This document shows positions 8,901 to 18,400 of a stretch of 40,559 nucleotides of DNA, piece after piece; the first letter of the stretch is position 1, and each line of letters opens with the position of its first letter. The notes beneath the pieces are model-generated. The model saw only the letters and a list, made by a program, of their open reading frames with translations, was not told the origin of the DNA and did no database searches. The stretch spans positions 1 through 40,559 of the forward strand of contig JAFDXJ010000031.1 in NCBI GenBank assembly GCA_018268015.1. Reading direction: 5' to 3'. A program made the translations under genes and the position numbers. This DNA comes from Bacteroidota bacterium. GTDB lineage: Bacteria > Bacteroidota > Bacteroidia > Chitinophagales > Chitinophagaceae.

Positions 8901-10305
8901 TCTCCCAATGGCATTAAGCTCAAGTGCAGGTGCAGAAGTGCAAAAACCGTTGGCAACCGTTGTTATTGGTGGTTTAATCACGGCAACTTTCCTCACGCTG
9001 TTTGTACTGCCCTTGTTGTATATCATTTTTAATTCAAAAATTAATTTCAGGGGAAAAACAAGAATGAAATCAGTTACGGCCATACTGTTATTGTTGCTTT
9101 CGGGATTAGGCTTCAATGCCAATGCCCAAACCAAGAAAATTATCAATGTAGATGAAGCCATAAATATTGCTATGCAAAGCAATGGAAACATCAAAGCAAA
9201 AGATTGGGAGATTAAATCGGCACAAAGTCTGAAAAGAACGGCAGGCGAATTGCCTAAGCTGGATGTTAATGCGCAGTTGGGACAATACAACAGCCTAAAA
9301 TTTGACCAATCTTTTCAAGTAGCACAAACGATACCTTTCCCAACTTTATTCGGGGCTAAAAAGCAACTTATCAACGCAACAGTTAAAGGCAAAGAATTAC
9401 AAATGGATATATCCTTGCTTGAATTAAAAAATCAGGTGCGGACGTATTATTACCAAATCCAGTATTTGCAGCACAATCAAACACAGTTGCAGCACTTGGA
9501 CAGCTTGTACAACGATTTTATAAAGATAGCTGAACTACGGTATAAAACAGGAGATACGAAAAAAGTTGAAATCAGTACAGCACAAGCCAAGCAAGGCGAA
9601 ATCAATTTATTACTGAAACAAAATGACGTGTATTTAATCAACGCCTACCAAAATTTGCAGGCATTGATGAACATTAAAGAACCGTTTGAGATAAGCAATG
9701 AACAAACATTTCAACCGTTGCAAGTAAGTACCTTGTTTGATAGCACAGCCGTAGCAAACCATCCTACCATCAAAGCCTTGTACCAAGACGCCTTGATTGC
9801 CGAGCAAACAAAGAAAGTGGAGAAAGCACAAGGCTTGCCCGATTTTACGATAGGTTATGTTAATCAGTCTTTAATAGGTTTTCAAACCGTAAACGGACAG
9901 GAAGAGTATTTTAATTCGGGTGACCGATTTAGTTCTGTCAATATCGGCATTACCATTCCTTTATTCAGTGCCACTAAAGCAAAAATAAAATCATTGGATT
10001 ATCAGAGGCTGGCGGCAGAAGCTCACGCAAAGCAACAGCAAATTTTGTTGGAAACGCAGTTTCAAAATGTCGTAAAACAATACCAGCAGGATTTAGCAAA
10101 GTTTAATTACTACAAACAACAAGCCTTGCCCAATGCAAACGATATTGTTTCATCGGCTCAATTAGGTTATCGTACAGGCGACATTAGTTATGTGGAGTAT
10201 CTCTATGCTTTGCAAACTGCCACAGATATACAGTTGAATTACCTAAAAAGTATTCAGCAGGTAAATCAATCGGTAATCAACATTTATTCAATAATCAATC
10301 AGTAA
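5941..10305 (+). CDS. czcA: CzcA-type RND efflux pump fused to TolC-like channel
   Basis: A 1454-residue fusion. Residues 1 to about 1035 are a heavy-metal RND pump that uses the proton gradient to expel metal from periplasm or cytosol. The fourth membrane span carries DFGLIVDGAVIIVE with D401, D407 and E414, almost the same positions as the D402/D408/E415 proton-relay residues of Cupriavidus CzcA. This pattern is typical of Zn/Co/Cd pumps rather than Cu/Ag CusA. From residue 1042 (ATG at 9064) a signal-peptide-like segment ends in NANAQ, and residues about 1065-1454 form an outer-membrane efflux protein with long helices (VKQYQQDLAKFNYYKQQALP). Normally these are separate proteins. GTG start at 5941. 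The adaptor gene follows after 6 bases. Similar fusions exist in other Bacteroidota. Confidence 0.9.
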   Translation: MLDSIIKFSIKNKLVVGIMTLLLIIWGVWSATKLPIDAVPDITNNQVQIITVCPTLAGQEVEQLVTFPIEQSIANIPDLEEIRSISRFGLSVITVVFKDNVDIYFARQLINEKLKEAEENIPKGIGTPELAPVSTGLGEVYQYIIHPKKGSEKKYDAKELRTMQDWIVARQLYGTPGIAEVNSFGGELKQYEVAVNPNRLRAMGVSITDIFTALEKNNQNTGGAYIDKKPNAYFIRGIGLVTSLEDVKNIAVKNTNGSIPIFIKDVADVRFGSAVRYGAMTYNGEVDAVGGVVMMLKGENSNEVVNRIKEKIPVIQKSLPEDIIIEPYLDRTDLVDRAISTVEKNLIEGALIVIFVLVLFLGNFRAGLIVASAIPLAMLFALAMMNVFGVSANLMSLGAIDFGLIVDGAVIIVEATLHHLGLRKSTQRLTQQEMDNEVFASASKIRSSAAFGEIIILIVYIPILTLVGVEGKMFRPMAQTVGFAIFGALILSLTYIPMMCALFLSKKPSHKETISDRMMNWIQKIYQPLLERAIKIKYWLVGVTVTIFIFTVFLFGRMGGEFIPQLQEGDFAFHCILPQGSSLNQSIETSMQASRIIKNFDEVKMVVGKTGAAEVPTDPMPPEATDLMVILKPQKEWKEQKSYDELANEIAEKLEAIPGVFFEKNQPIQMRFNELMTGIRQDVAVKIFGENLDSLAIYADKVSKVIQTVNGATSPQVERISGLPQINVEYDRTRLANYGINVEEVNNVVSTAFAGKAAGQVYENERRFDLVVRLDSTYRTDIDDVSNLTIPTSSGNQIPLSQVANINYKLGPAQISREAGKRRIVIGFNVAGRDVQSVVEEIQQKLNTQVKLPPGYYFTYGGQFENLQEASNRLMIAVPVSLLLIFVLLYFTFRSLKQAGLIFTAIPMSAIGGVLALLLRGMPFSISAGIGFIALFGVAVLNGIVLIGTFNQLEKEGMKDVFKRVIEGTKIRLRPVLMTATVASLGFLPMALSSSAGAEVQKPLATVVIGGLITATFLTLFVLPLLYIIFNSKINFRGKTRMKSVTAILLLLLSGLGFNANAQTKKIINVDEAINIAMQSNGNIKAKDWEIKSAQSLKRTAGELPKLDVNAQLGQYNSLKFDQSFQVAQTIPFPTLFGAKKQLINATVKGKELQMDISLLELKNQVRTYYYQIQYLQHNQTQLQHLDSLYNDFIKIAELRYKTGDTKKVEISTAQAKQGEINLLLKQNDVYLINAYQNLQALMNIKEPFEISNEQTFQPLQVSTLFDSTAVANHPTIKALYQDALIAEQTKKVEKAQGLPDFTIGYVNQSLIGFQTVNGQEEYFNSGDRFSSVNIGITIPLFSATKAKIKSLDYQRLAAEAHAKQQQILLETQFQNVVKQYQQDLAKFNYYKQQALPNANDIVSSAQLGYRTGDISYVEYLYALQTATDIQLNYLKSIQQVNQSVINIYSIINQ

Positions 10306-10311
10306 TTAAAG

Positions 10312-11571
10312 ATGAAAAATCAAACAATAATAATTTCTATATTTTTCTTTTCCCTACTCATCACAAGTTGTGGGAATTCAAATCAACCTGAAACCAAAGA
10401 AGCGGCTAAGGAAGTAAAGGGACACGAAGAAAAAGCCCAAACCATTGCCACGCTCACACAAGAGCAGATAAAAACAGTGGGTATTACTTTTGGCAATATC
10501 GAAAACAAGGAACTTACAGCAACTATTAAGGCAAACGGTATGTTGCGAGTTCCGAACAATAACAAAGCCAATGCAACTTCTTTGTATGGCGGAGTTATCA
10601 AAACCTTGAATGTACAGATTGGCGATTATGTAAGGAAAGGACAGGTAATTGCTACAATTGCCAATCCGCAGTTTATCCAGTTGCAGGAAGAGTACTTAAG
10701 CCTTGGCAGTAAAATCACTTTTGCCGAACAGGAAGTAAACCGACAAAAAGAGCTCAATGCGGGCAATGCGGGTGCTTTAAAAAATCTGCAAAATGCAACA
10801 GCAGAACTTAATGCGCTTCGTACCCGCAAAGCATCGTTGCAACAGCAAATCCAGTTAATGGGTATAAATCCCAATTCAATATCAAACAGCAATCTGAAAT
10901 CGGTATTAATGGTTACAAGTCCGTTGAATGGGACAATAAGTAATTTGTTTGCAAAAATTGGCAGTTACGTAGATGTTTCTTCGCCAGTTGCGGAAATTGT
11001 GGATAACAGTTCACTGCATTTGGATTTACAGGTTTTTGAAAAAGATTTACCGAAGCTAAAAATCGGGCAAGTCATTCATTTTACTTTAACCAATAATCCT
11101 ACCAGCGAGTACGATGCAAAGGTATTCAGCATTGGTTCTTCATTTGAAAATGAAAGCAAAACTATTTCTGTACATAGCACCGTAACAGGTAATAAAAAAG
11201 GCTTGATTGACGGAATGAATATTACAGGTATTGTAAGCCTGAACAATGTTACTACACCTGCCATACCAAGCGAAGCTATCGTTAATGCAGAGGGCAAAGA
11301 CTATATTTTTATTGTTACCGATAAAAAAGCGGAAGAGCTTCACGATGAAGAAAGCGAAGAACACGAGCATAAGGCAACCGAAAACCATCATAAGGAAGAA
11401 CCTAAAGACAATGTGAATTTTGAAAGAGTAGAAGTTGTAAAGGGCGTTTCCAATATGGGCTACACAGCAGTAACCTTAGTACAGGACGTTCCTGCCAATT
11501 CCAAAGTTGTTACCAAAGGAGCATTTTTCGTCAATGCAAAACTAAGCAATACAGGTGGTCACGAACATTAA
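10312..11571 (+). CDS. czcB: RND periplasmic adaptor lipoprotein (CzcB-like)
   Basis: A 419-residue membrane-fusion protein linking the RND pump to its channel. The lipobox LITSC places the lipid anchor on C20. A barrel-sandwich/lipoyl half (about residues 85-120, GGVIKTLNVQIGDYVRKGQV) is followed by a helical hairpin (125-190), the second lipoyl half (NGTISNLFAKIGSYVDVSS) and a beta-barrel domain. Near residue 345 there is an acidic, His-rich insertion (HDEESEEHEHKATENHHKEE) and a C-terminal GGHEH, likely metal-binding stretches. It lies 6 bases after the pump-channel gene and 12 bases before the next ATG, so it is co-transcribed. The pump motif suggests Zn/Cd/Co as substrate. Confidence 0.88.
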   Translation: MKNQTIIISIFFFSLLITSCGNSNQPETKEAAKEVKGHEEKAQTIATLTQEQIKTVGITFGNIENKELTATIKANGMLRVPNNNKANATSLYGGVIKTLNVQIGDYVRKGQVIATIANPQFIQLQEEYLSLGSKITFAEQEVNRQKELNAGNAGALKNLQNATAELNALRTRKASLQQQIQLMGINPNSISNSNLKSVLMVTSPLNGTISNLFAKIGSYVDVSSPVAEIVDNSSLHLDLQVFEKDLPKLKIGQVIHFTLTNNPTSEYDAKVFSIGSSFENESKTISVHSTVTGNKKGLIDGMNITGIVSLNNVTTPAIPSEAIVNAEGKDYIFIVTDKKAEELHDEESEEHEHKATENHHKEEPKDNVNFERVEVVKGVSNMGYTAVTLVQDVPANSKVVTKGAFFVNAKLSNTGGHEH

Positions 11572-11583
11572 AAATTGAACGCT

Positions 11584-12183
11584 ATGATGTGGTTAAAATT
11601 TTATTTGCCGGTGTATTTGGTGTTGTATATAATGGTAGCTTTTGTGCTACCATCATACCGAACCTACAAGCAAACAGGCATCAATCCAATAGCTTTTGGA
11701 AAAACAGATAATACACACGACTATACCGGTTTTGTGATGAAAGTATTGATAGCATTGCTTTTCGTTACAGTATTGATTTATTCATTCAGTGATAAAATAT
11801 ATCAATATTTAGTGCCGATTTCTTATTTAATGAAACACGTGTTTTTAATCATTGGGTTAATATTGATACACCTTTCAATAGTATGGATTTCAGTAGCGCA
11901 ATATCAAATGAGTAATAGTTGGCGCATCGGTATCGACGAAAATAATAAAACCGAATTAATCACAAAAGGATTGTTCTCTTATAGCCGAAACCCAATTTTT
12001 TTAGGAATAATAGTCAGCGTTGCAGGAATATTTTTTATACTACCCAATGCCCTTACATTTTTCCTGATGCTTTCTACGTGTATCGTTATTCAAATTCAGA
12101 TAAGACTGGAAGAAGAGTTTCTGGAAAAGCAACACGGAGAAAAATATTTAATTTACAAAAAAACAACTAAAAGACTACTCTAA
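11584..12183 (+). CDS. Isoprenylcysteine methyltransferase-like membrane protein
   Basis: A membrane protein of about 199 residues with four or five hydrophobic spans. The C-terminal part has the ICMT/PEMT-type layout: KGLFSYSRNPIFLG, a hydrophobic span, then RLEEEFLEKQHGEKYLIYKK. This matches bacterial proteins annotated as isoprenylcysteine carboxyl methyltransferase family, some of which accompany Zn/Cd resistance genes. The substrate is unknown. The frame opens at a TTG (11575), but the ATG at 11584 is preferred. Its stop overlaps the ATG of the P-type ATPase gene by 1 base, indicating tight coupling, so it probably serves the same metal response. Confidence 0.75.
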   Translation: MMWLKFYLPVYLVLYIMVAFVLPSYRTYKQTGINPIAFGKTDNTHDYTGFVMKVLIALLFVTVLIYSFSDKIYQYLVPISYLMKHVFLIIGLILIHLSIVWISVAQYQMSNSWRIGIDENNKTELITKGLFSYSRNPIFLGIIVSVAGIFFILPNALTFFLMLSTCIVIQIQIRLEEEFLEKQHGEKYLIYKKTTKRLL

Positions 12184-14222
12184 TGGAACACAAACATACC
12201 TACGATGCGCAAGGCAAGCAAACCTGTTGCACCCAACAAGAAAAAATATATACCAATGCAGGTGCAAAAGAATTATTAAAAGGCGGGCATAATAAAAATG
12301 ATGAGCATAAACACGATGCCCATTCAGACGATGATGGTCACAACCACGGAAGTACAGATAAAACCACCTTTCAAATGTTTTTACCAGCCATTATCAGTTT
12401 CATATTGCTGATGGTTGCTATTACTTTTGATAATTGGCTACCACAAACTTGGTTTACAGGTTGGGTAAGAATTATTTGGTATGCAGTGGCGTATTTACCT
12501 GTTGGTTTACCCGTTGTTAAAGAAGCATTTGAAAGCATAGGTAAAGGCGAAATATTTTCAGAATTTTTATTGATGAGCATTGCAACCATCGGAGCTTTTG
12601 CCATTGGCGAATATCCCGAAGGTGTTGCAGTAATGTTGTTTTATGCCGTAGGCGAAGTATTTCAAACCTTAGCCGTAACCCGAGCCAAAGCAAACATAAA
12701 AACCTTGCTCGACCAAAGACCCGATGAAGTAACGATTTTAGAAAATAATCAACCCAAAACCGTAAAAGCAGAAACAGTAGCCATTGGCAATATCATTCAA
12801 TTAAAACCTGGAGAAAAATTAGGTTTAGACGGAGAATTATTGTCAGACAGTGCCTCATTTAACACAGCCGCACTTACGGGAGAAAGCAAGCCAGACACCA
12901 AAGCCAAAGGAGAAACCGTATTGGCAGGTATGATAAATCTGAATACCGTTGCACAGGTAAAAGTAAATACCGCTTATACAGATAGTAAGCTATCAAAAAT
13001 TTTAGAATTAGTACAAAATGCCACAGCACAAAAAGCACCGACAGAATTATTTATCAGAAAGTTCGCAAAAATCTACACGCCTATTGTAGTGCTTTTAGCA
13101 GTTCTTATTACCGTAGTTCCCTATTTTTTTGTAGATAATTATGTATTCAGTCAATGGCTGTACAGAGCATTGGTATTCCTCGTTATTTCTTGTCCTTGTG
13201 CTTTGGTCATCAGTATTCCTTTAGGATATTTTGGCGGAATTGGTGCAGCTTCAAAGAATGGTATTTTGTTTAAAGGAAGTAACTTTTTAGATGTGATTGC
13301 CAGTATTCAAAATGTTGTGATGGATAAGACCGGTACAATGACAGAAGGCGTTTTCAAAGTGCAAGAAGTAATATTAAAACCTGAATTTAATAAAGATGAA
13401 ATCCTGAAAATGGTCAACGCTTTGGAAAGCCAAAGTACGCATCCTGTTGCAACCGCAATACACCAATTTGTTGGGGAAATAGACAGTTCTATAAAGTTAG
13501 ATAACACAGAAGAAATTGCTGGTCACGGACTAAAAGCCATTGTAAACGGCAAAGAATTATTGGTCGGAAATTTCAAACTAATGGATAAGTTCAATATCAG
13601 TTATGATTTAGACCCAACTTCCATAGTTTATACTTTAATCGCCATTGCTTACGATGGAAAATTTGCAGGCTACATTACCATTGCCGACAGCATCAAAGAA
13701 GATGCGCAGATTGCAATTGACAAACTAAAAGCATTAGGCGTAAAAACTACAATGCTAAGCGGAGATAAAAGCACCGTGGTAAAATTTGTTGCCGATAAAT
13801 TGGGAATTACCAACGCCTTTGGCGATTTATTACCCGAAGACAAAGTGAATAAGGTAAAAGAAATCAAAACCGAAAATGAAACCGTGGCATTTGTAGGCGA
13901 CGGCGTGAATGATGCACCGGTAGTAGCTTTGAGTGATGTTGGTATTGCGATGGGAGGTTTGGGAAGCGATGCAACTATTGAAACTGCCGATGTAGTAATC
14001 CAAGATGACAAGCCGAGTAAAATTCCGATGGCAATCAATATTGGTAAACAAACCAAGAAAATAGTGTGGCAAAATATCACGTTAGCATTTGCGGTAAAAG
14101 CAATTGTTTTAGTTCTCGGAGCAGGTGGATTAGCTACAATGTGGGAAGCTGTATTTGCAGATGTAGGTGTAGCATTATTGGCAATTTTAAATGCGGTGAG
14201 GATACAGAGGATGAAGTTTTAA
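12183..14222 (+). CDS. P1B-type ATPase, Zn/Cd/Co (CadA/ZntA-like)
   Basis: A 679-residue metal-exporting ATPase. The N-terminus has no CxxC HMA domain; instead it has TCCTQQ and a His/Asp-rich stretch (HKHDAHSDDDGHNHG, about residues 40-57) suited to Zn-type ions. The membrane metal site is SCPCALVI with C337-P338-C339, followed by the phosphorylation loop DKTGT at D381, the HP motif in STHPVATAI, and GDGVNDAPVVALSDVG. The SPCALVISIPLGYFGGIG-type context is characteristic of CadA/ZntA enzymes rather than Cu+ ATPases. It exports divalent metal from cytosol to periplasm, where the adjacent RND system can expel it. It starts 1 base inside the preceding stop. Confidence 0.9.
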   Translation: MEHKHTYDAQGKQTCCTQQEKIYTNAGAKELLKGGHNKNDEHKHDAHSDDDGHNHGSTDKTTFQMFLPAIISFILLMVAITFDNWLPQTWFTGWVRIIWYAVAYLPVGLPVVKEAFESIGKGEIFSEFLLMSIATIGAFAIGEYPEGVAVMLFYAVGEVFQTLAVTRAKANIKTLLDQRPDEVTILENNQPKTVKAETVAIGNIIQLKPGEKLGLDGELLSDSASFNTAALTGESKPDTKAKGETVLAGMINLNTVAQVKVNTAYTDSKLSKILELVQNATAQKAPTELFIRKFAKIYTPIVVLLAVLITVVPYFFVDNYVFSQWLYRALVFLVISCPCALVISIPLGYFGGIGAASKNGILFKGSNFLDVIASIQNVVMDKTGTMTEGVFKVQEVILKPEFNKDEILKMVNALESQSTHPVATAIHQFVGEIDSSIKLDNTEEIAGHGLKAIVNGKELLVGNFKLMDKFNISYDLDPTSIVYTLIAIAYDGKFAGYITIADSIKEDAQIAIDKLKALGVKTTMLSGDKSTVVKFVADKLGITNAFGDLLPEDKVNKVKEIKTENETVAFVGDGVNDAPVVALSDVGIAMGGLGSDATIETADVVIQDDKPSKIPMAINIGKQTKKIVWQNITLAFAVKAIVLVLGAGGLATMWEAVFADVGVALLAILNAVRIQRMKF

Positions 14223-14256
14223 GATTAGGTCATCCTAATGATGAATAAAACAGACA

Positions 14257-14457
14257 ATGCGTAAGAAAGGCAAAAGTTATCAAAAAGTACCTCCGTACAA
14301 AAGATACGGAGCTTCTAAACCATCAAATGTCAATTTGTCGAAGAAGAAGAAAAGACCTTCGCTCTTTATGATACTTTTTGGGATATTTTTAGCTCTGTGT
14401 CTTATTGCTTTGATATACATAAAAATTAGACACTATTATATCTATCACTATCACTAA
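14257..14457 (+). CDS. Small basic single-span membrane protein, unknown
   Basis: A 66-residue protein with a strongly basic N-terminal half (KKGKSYQKVPPYKRYG, KKKKRP), one hydrophobic span (about residues 36-55, LFMILFGIFLALCLIALIYI) and a tail rich in His and Tyr (RHYYIYHYH). I do not recognise a family. The positive-inside rule predicts an N-in orientation with the His/Tyr tail outside, where it could contact metal. It lies 34 bases after the P-type ATPase gene; a small hairpin (ATTAGG-TCAT-CCTAAT, 14224-14239) sits between. It may be the last gene of the efflux operon. Confidence 0.5.
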   Translation: MRKKGKSYQKVPPYKRYGASKPSNVNLSKKKKRPSLFMILFGIFLALCLIALIYIKIRHYYIYHYH

Positions 14458-14503
14458 AAGTGGACTTATTAGTTCTGTATCGAGCAAAAACCAAAGTTCC
14501 AAA

Positions 14504-14558
14504 AGAGAAGCCCGAAAATGCAAATTTCTTTCCAATATGACAGTATTTGGGCTTCTCT
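14504..14558. repeat. Perfect 10-bp inverted repeat between efflux cluster and rteC
   Basis: AGAGAAGCCC (14504-14513) and GGGCTTCTCT (14549-14558) are exact reverse complements separated by 35 bases, followed by ATTATTGTTT. This could end transcription of the efflux cluster or act as a regulator site in front of the rteC gene at 14592. It lies at the boundary of cargo and backbone. Confidence 0.45.
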
Positions 14559-14591
14559 ATTATTGTTTAAAAAATAGATTTAAGATAACAG

Positions 14592-15413
14592 ATGGATAAA
14601 TTTTATAACGAAACACTGATTAAACTGGAAAACGAAATCAAAGAATTGGAGATTGAAACAGACTGTTCGATAGAATGCATTGAAGCAGTTATACAGCTTA
14701 TCATTCAAAGCCTTGCCGACTTAAAGGAGTTTGTACTGAAAAACGACTTTAAGAATATTGAAGAAGAAATCCATTTTTTCAAATATCAGAAACCTGTTAT
14801 TGTTTCAAAGCTCATTTACTATAATGCCATCTATAAAATCGAAACGAGAAGACCGTATGGAAATAAGCGCAACAGGAAATACTTTACCAAAGAACTAAAA
14901 AAGCTAAAAAGGTTCTTTGACAATAACCTTGATTTTTACAAATATTACCGGAGCAATAATTCTTTCGTTGACGAGAAGTTTTTTGTACGGGGGAAGCACG
15001 ATATAAGACTATGGTTAGACACTTTTTATTTCGAGGCAGACCATCGCTTTTCTACTTCGCACGATTATAAAGTAGCAAAGATAATTGCCAATGACCTGAT
15101 ACAAGTATATTTGGAAGACAGGTTAAACAACGTCAATGTTAAAAAGGTTTCAGACAATTCGTTGAAATGGACGGCAAGCAAAACTGCACTCACGGAACTC
15201 ATTTATGCACTATACTCCCACGGTGTATTTAACAACGGGAATACAGACATAAAATTGATTGCTAAAACTTTTGAAGATGCCTTTAACATTGAATTAGGCG
15301 ACTTTTACCACACGTTTATGGAACTGAAAGCCCGCAAAATAAACCGTACAAAATTCCTTGACAATCTGTGTGAAGCACTGATAAAGAAAATGGACGAGCA
15401 GGACGAAAAGTAA
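14592..15413 (+). CDS. rteC: RteC-family regulator (first copy)
   Basis: A 273-residue protein resembling RteC, the CTnDOT regulator that activates the excision operon. The shared blocks are EEIHFFKYQKPVIVSKLIYY and FYKYYRSNN in the middle, and ALTELIYALYSHGVFN plus KARKINRTKFLDNL at the C-terminal end, which resembles a DNA-binding domain. It parallels the protein at 35829-36695 across its whole length (EIDFFKKIKPQILGKLIYY; ALIELIYALYASNSI). It is convergent with the methylase-helicase gene; only 7 bases separate the stops and no terminator is seen. Its DNA target is not identified; autoregulation or control of transfer genes is possible. Confidence 0.82.
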   Translation: MDKFYNETLIKLENEIKELEIETDCSIECIEAVIQLIIQSLADLKEFVLKNDFKNIEEEIHFFKYQKPVIVSKLIYYNAIYKIETRRPYGNKRNRKYFTKELKKLKRFFDNNLDFYKYYRSNNSFVDEKFFVRGKHDIRLWLDTFYFEADHRFSTSHDYKVAKIIANDLIQVYLEDRLNNVNVKKVSDNSLKWTASKTALTELIYALYSHGVFNNGNTDIKLIAKTFEDAFNIELGDFYHTFMELKARKINRTKFLDNLCEALIKKMDEQDEK

Positions 15414-15420
15414 ACAACCC

Positions 15421-18400
15421 TTACAATACGCCCCGTGGCAAATGAACGCCTTTTGTCCGTATAATGCTTTCCTGAACCTTTGGAGCTTCTTTCTGCTTTT
15501 CTGCCTGCTCCGGAACATCTTGTTTAGTTTCCGGTGTAATAGATAGCTGTATCTTTCTTTCTACGGCAGCCAGTTCCGTTTTAAGCTCACTCAATCGGCT
15601 TTCCTTAGACCAAGTGCCGTTAACCACTTCCTGAAGTATAGGCAGGTCTTTTTGTATTTCAGCGATTTTCTCTTGTTCCTGCTTCACAAAGCCCGGTAGT
15701 TTTTCCAAAGCCCTCAAAAAATTCATTGCGGCAGTTTCGGGGTCTTTTGCCATCAGACCGTTATTGTAAGTGTATTTGATGTTTCCCTCACCTTGCACTA
15801 AAAATCGGTTTACACGAATATCCACGCCCTCTTTTTCTGACATTTCGGTTTTGACCAACAGCGTAAAACCATACAAGCTGCCTATCTCTTCATACTGACC
15901 TGCGGTGCGGGCTTTGTCCGCAATCTCGTTCAGCTTCGCACCGATTTGTTTCGGATTTGCATTGGGCGGCAACCCATCCAACAGCACAGGGTTTTCGATT
16001 GTACCGTCCGAACACTTTTGTAAGCGTCGCTGTAAGTTATCCCAGTCTGTACTCATTCGGTTCAAACGGGATTGAGTGCTTTGCAGCATTTCCGTATAAT
16101 CCTGTACCTTAAATTTGGCACTGGATTTAGAACGGTTGAACGCCTGCTTTTCGCTTTCCAGTCCGGCAATCTGTTTTTCCAGCTTGGCTTTATCCAACAG
16201 GTCTGTATTTCCTGACAGGATTGCCACGTATTCCGAAAAGTTCATTCCCGATTTTTCGTCCATACTTCCCTCGTCAATCGTTCTTTTGGTCAGGTTGTTG
16301 GTCTTCAACTGGTCGATGAAAAGCTGCTTATTGTACAGCAGGTTGAACTTGTAACTATCCAACGATTTTTCAACGGCATAGATAATCACAGCTACTTTAT
16401 TATCGGCAAAGAATTTGGCAATCTCGTTGCCTTTTCTGATTGCCCGCCCGTCCCTTTGGGCAAGGTCAGACGGTCGCCACGGCGTATCTAAATGATGAAC
16501 GGCAACGGCTCTTTTCTGTGCGTTTACACCAGTTCCGAGCATACTCGTAGAACCGAACAGCACACGGATTTTACCCTCGTTCATCCCATTGATAAGGTCT
16601 TTACGCTGCTTATCATTTTTCGCTTCCTGAATAAACCGGATTTCGTGTGCAGGTATGCCGTGGTCTTCCACGAGCTTGCGTTTGATTTCAGAGTACACAT
16701 TCCATTCGCCGGGCTTGTAGGTTCCCAAATCCGAGAAAACGAACTGCGTTCCTTTCTGTGCATTGAACTGGTTATAATACTTGGCAATATTTGCCGCACA
16801 ATGCGAAGCCTTGTTGTCGGGATGGTCGTCGTAGATACCGCTTACCATACGCATATCGAGCGACATCTTACGGGCGTAGTCCGTAGCAATGAGCATCTTT
16901 GCTTTTTCTTCCCTTTGCGATAATGGTTCTCTACCGAGCAAAGTTGCATCGCCCGTTTTGGCAAACTGCATCAGGCTTTGTATAAAGGCTTCTTGGTCAG
17001 GCGTTGGCGGTATATTGTACAATACCTCGTTCTTGTTGGGGCGGTCAATACCAATATCCTTTGCCGTTCTGTAATCCGTGATTTCAGAATAGAACTGCGC
17101 CAGTTCCGGCACTTTGATAAAGTAACGGAAACGCTCTTTCGCCACGATATTGTTAGCTACCGAAAATTCATAATCGGTCGTTTTCCTTGCATAGATAGCC
17201 GCCCACGCATCAAAAGAATGAATACCCTGTTTTTCCAATGCACGGGGACGCAGGTATTTGAACAACAGGTACAGCTCCGTTAATGAATTGCTGATGGTTG
17301 TACCCGAAAGAAAGGTTGCACCCATATCTGCATTGGTACGCTCCTGAATGGTGCATATAGCAAAAAGCAGGTTCAGTGCCTTTTGGCTGCCGTCCACGTT
17401 ACCCAGTCCGGCAACCCGTGTATGACGGGTGTTGAACATCAGGTTTTTGAATTGGTGGCTTTCGTCCACAAACAAATGGTCTATGCCCATCATCTTAAAG
17501 TCCACAATATCATCTTTGCGGTTTTCAATATCGTGTTGCAGCGTTTTCAGCTTTACTTCAAGATTTTCTTTTCGTTTGATTACCCCGGCGAGCATTCCCC
17601 TTGTCACTTCCTTGCCTTGCGATTTCAGGGCATCGAGGTTGCGCTCTACGCTGTCTAATTCTATTTCGAGGATTTCCTTTTGTATTTCGGGCGATTGCGG
17701 TATCATTCCGAACTGGTCGTGCGTGAGTATCACACAATCCCAATCGTTGTTTTTAATATCCCCGAAAATGCGCAGGCGTTTTTTAGGCGTAAAATCATCA
17801 ATACCTGGATAAAGGATTTTTGCGTGTGGATAGGCTTTGCGGTAGTCTTCAGCAATAGCAGGTATATTGGCTTTCAGTCCGATTATCATCGGTTTATGGG
17901 CTAATCCCAAACGCTTCATTTCCTGCGCTGCGGTACACATTATCAGCGTTTTTCCTGCGCCTACTTCGTGGTCGCAGATAGCACCGTTATTCATTTTTAT
18001 CATCCAAACGGTGTCCTTTTGGCTTGAATACAGGTCTTCAATGCCTGCACCCTTGCGGTCTAATCCCGGAAATTTCTGATGGCTTCCGTCATAGTTCGGG
18101 CGAACGAAACAGTTAAAGGTCTCGTTGTACTGGTCGGTCAGCCTGTTTTTAAACTCATCGTTCTGTGCGTGTAGCCAGTCGGTAAAAGCGGTACGGATTT
18201 CATCAATCTTGGTGTTCGCCATTTGTATGGCTTCCATATCCCGTACTTTGACCTCTTGGTCGCCAACCATTACTTTTTTGGTTATATCAGGCGTAGTATT
18301 GACAAGGGCGTGTTTGAGCAGGGCAATACCGTCAAATGTTCGGCTTTCCGCTTTGACAGCATATTTTTCCCAGATGTGCATATTGCCCCGATGACATTTC

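Noticed and set aside
8607..9290. Minus-strand frame of 227 codons inside the RND pump-channel gene
   Set aside because: Lies entirely opposite a well-supported gene, and its translation shows no family features.
14066..14248. Short plus-strand frame overlapping the end of the Zn/Cd ATPase gene
   Set aside because: Out of frame with the conserved ATPase C-terminus and without its own signals.
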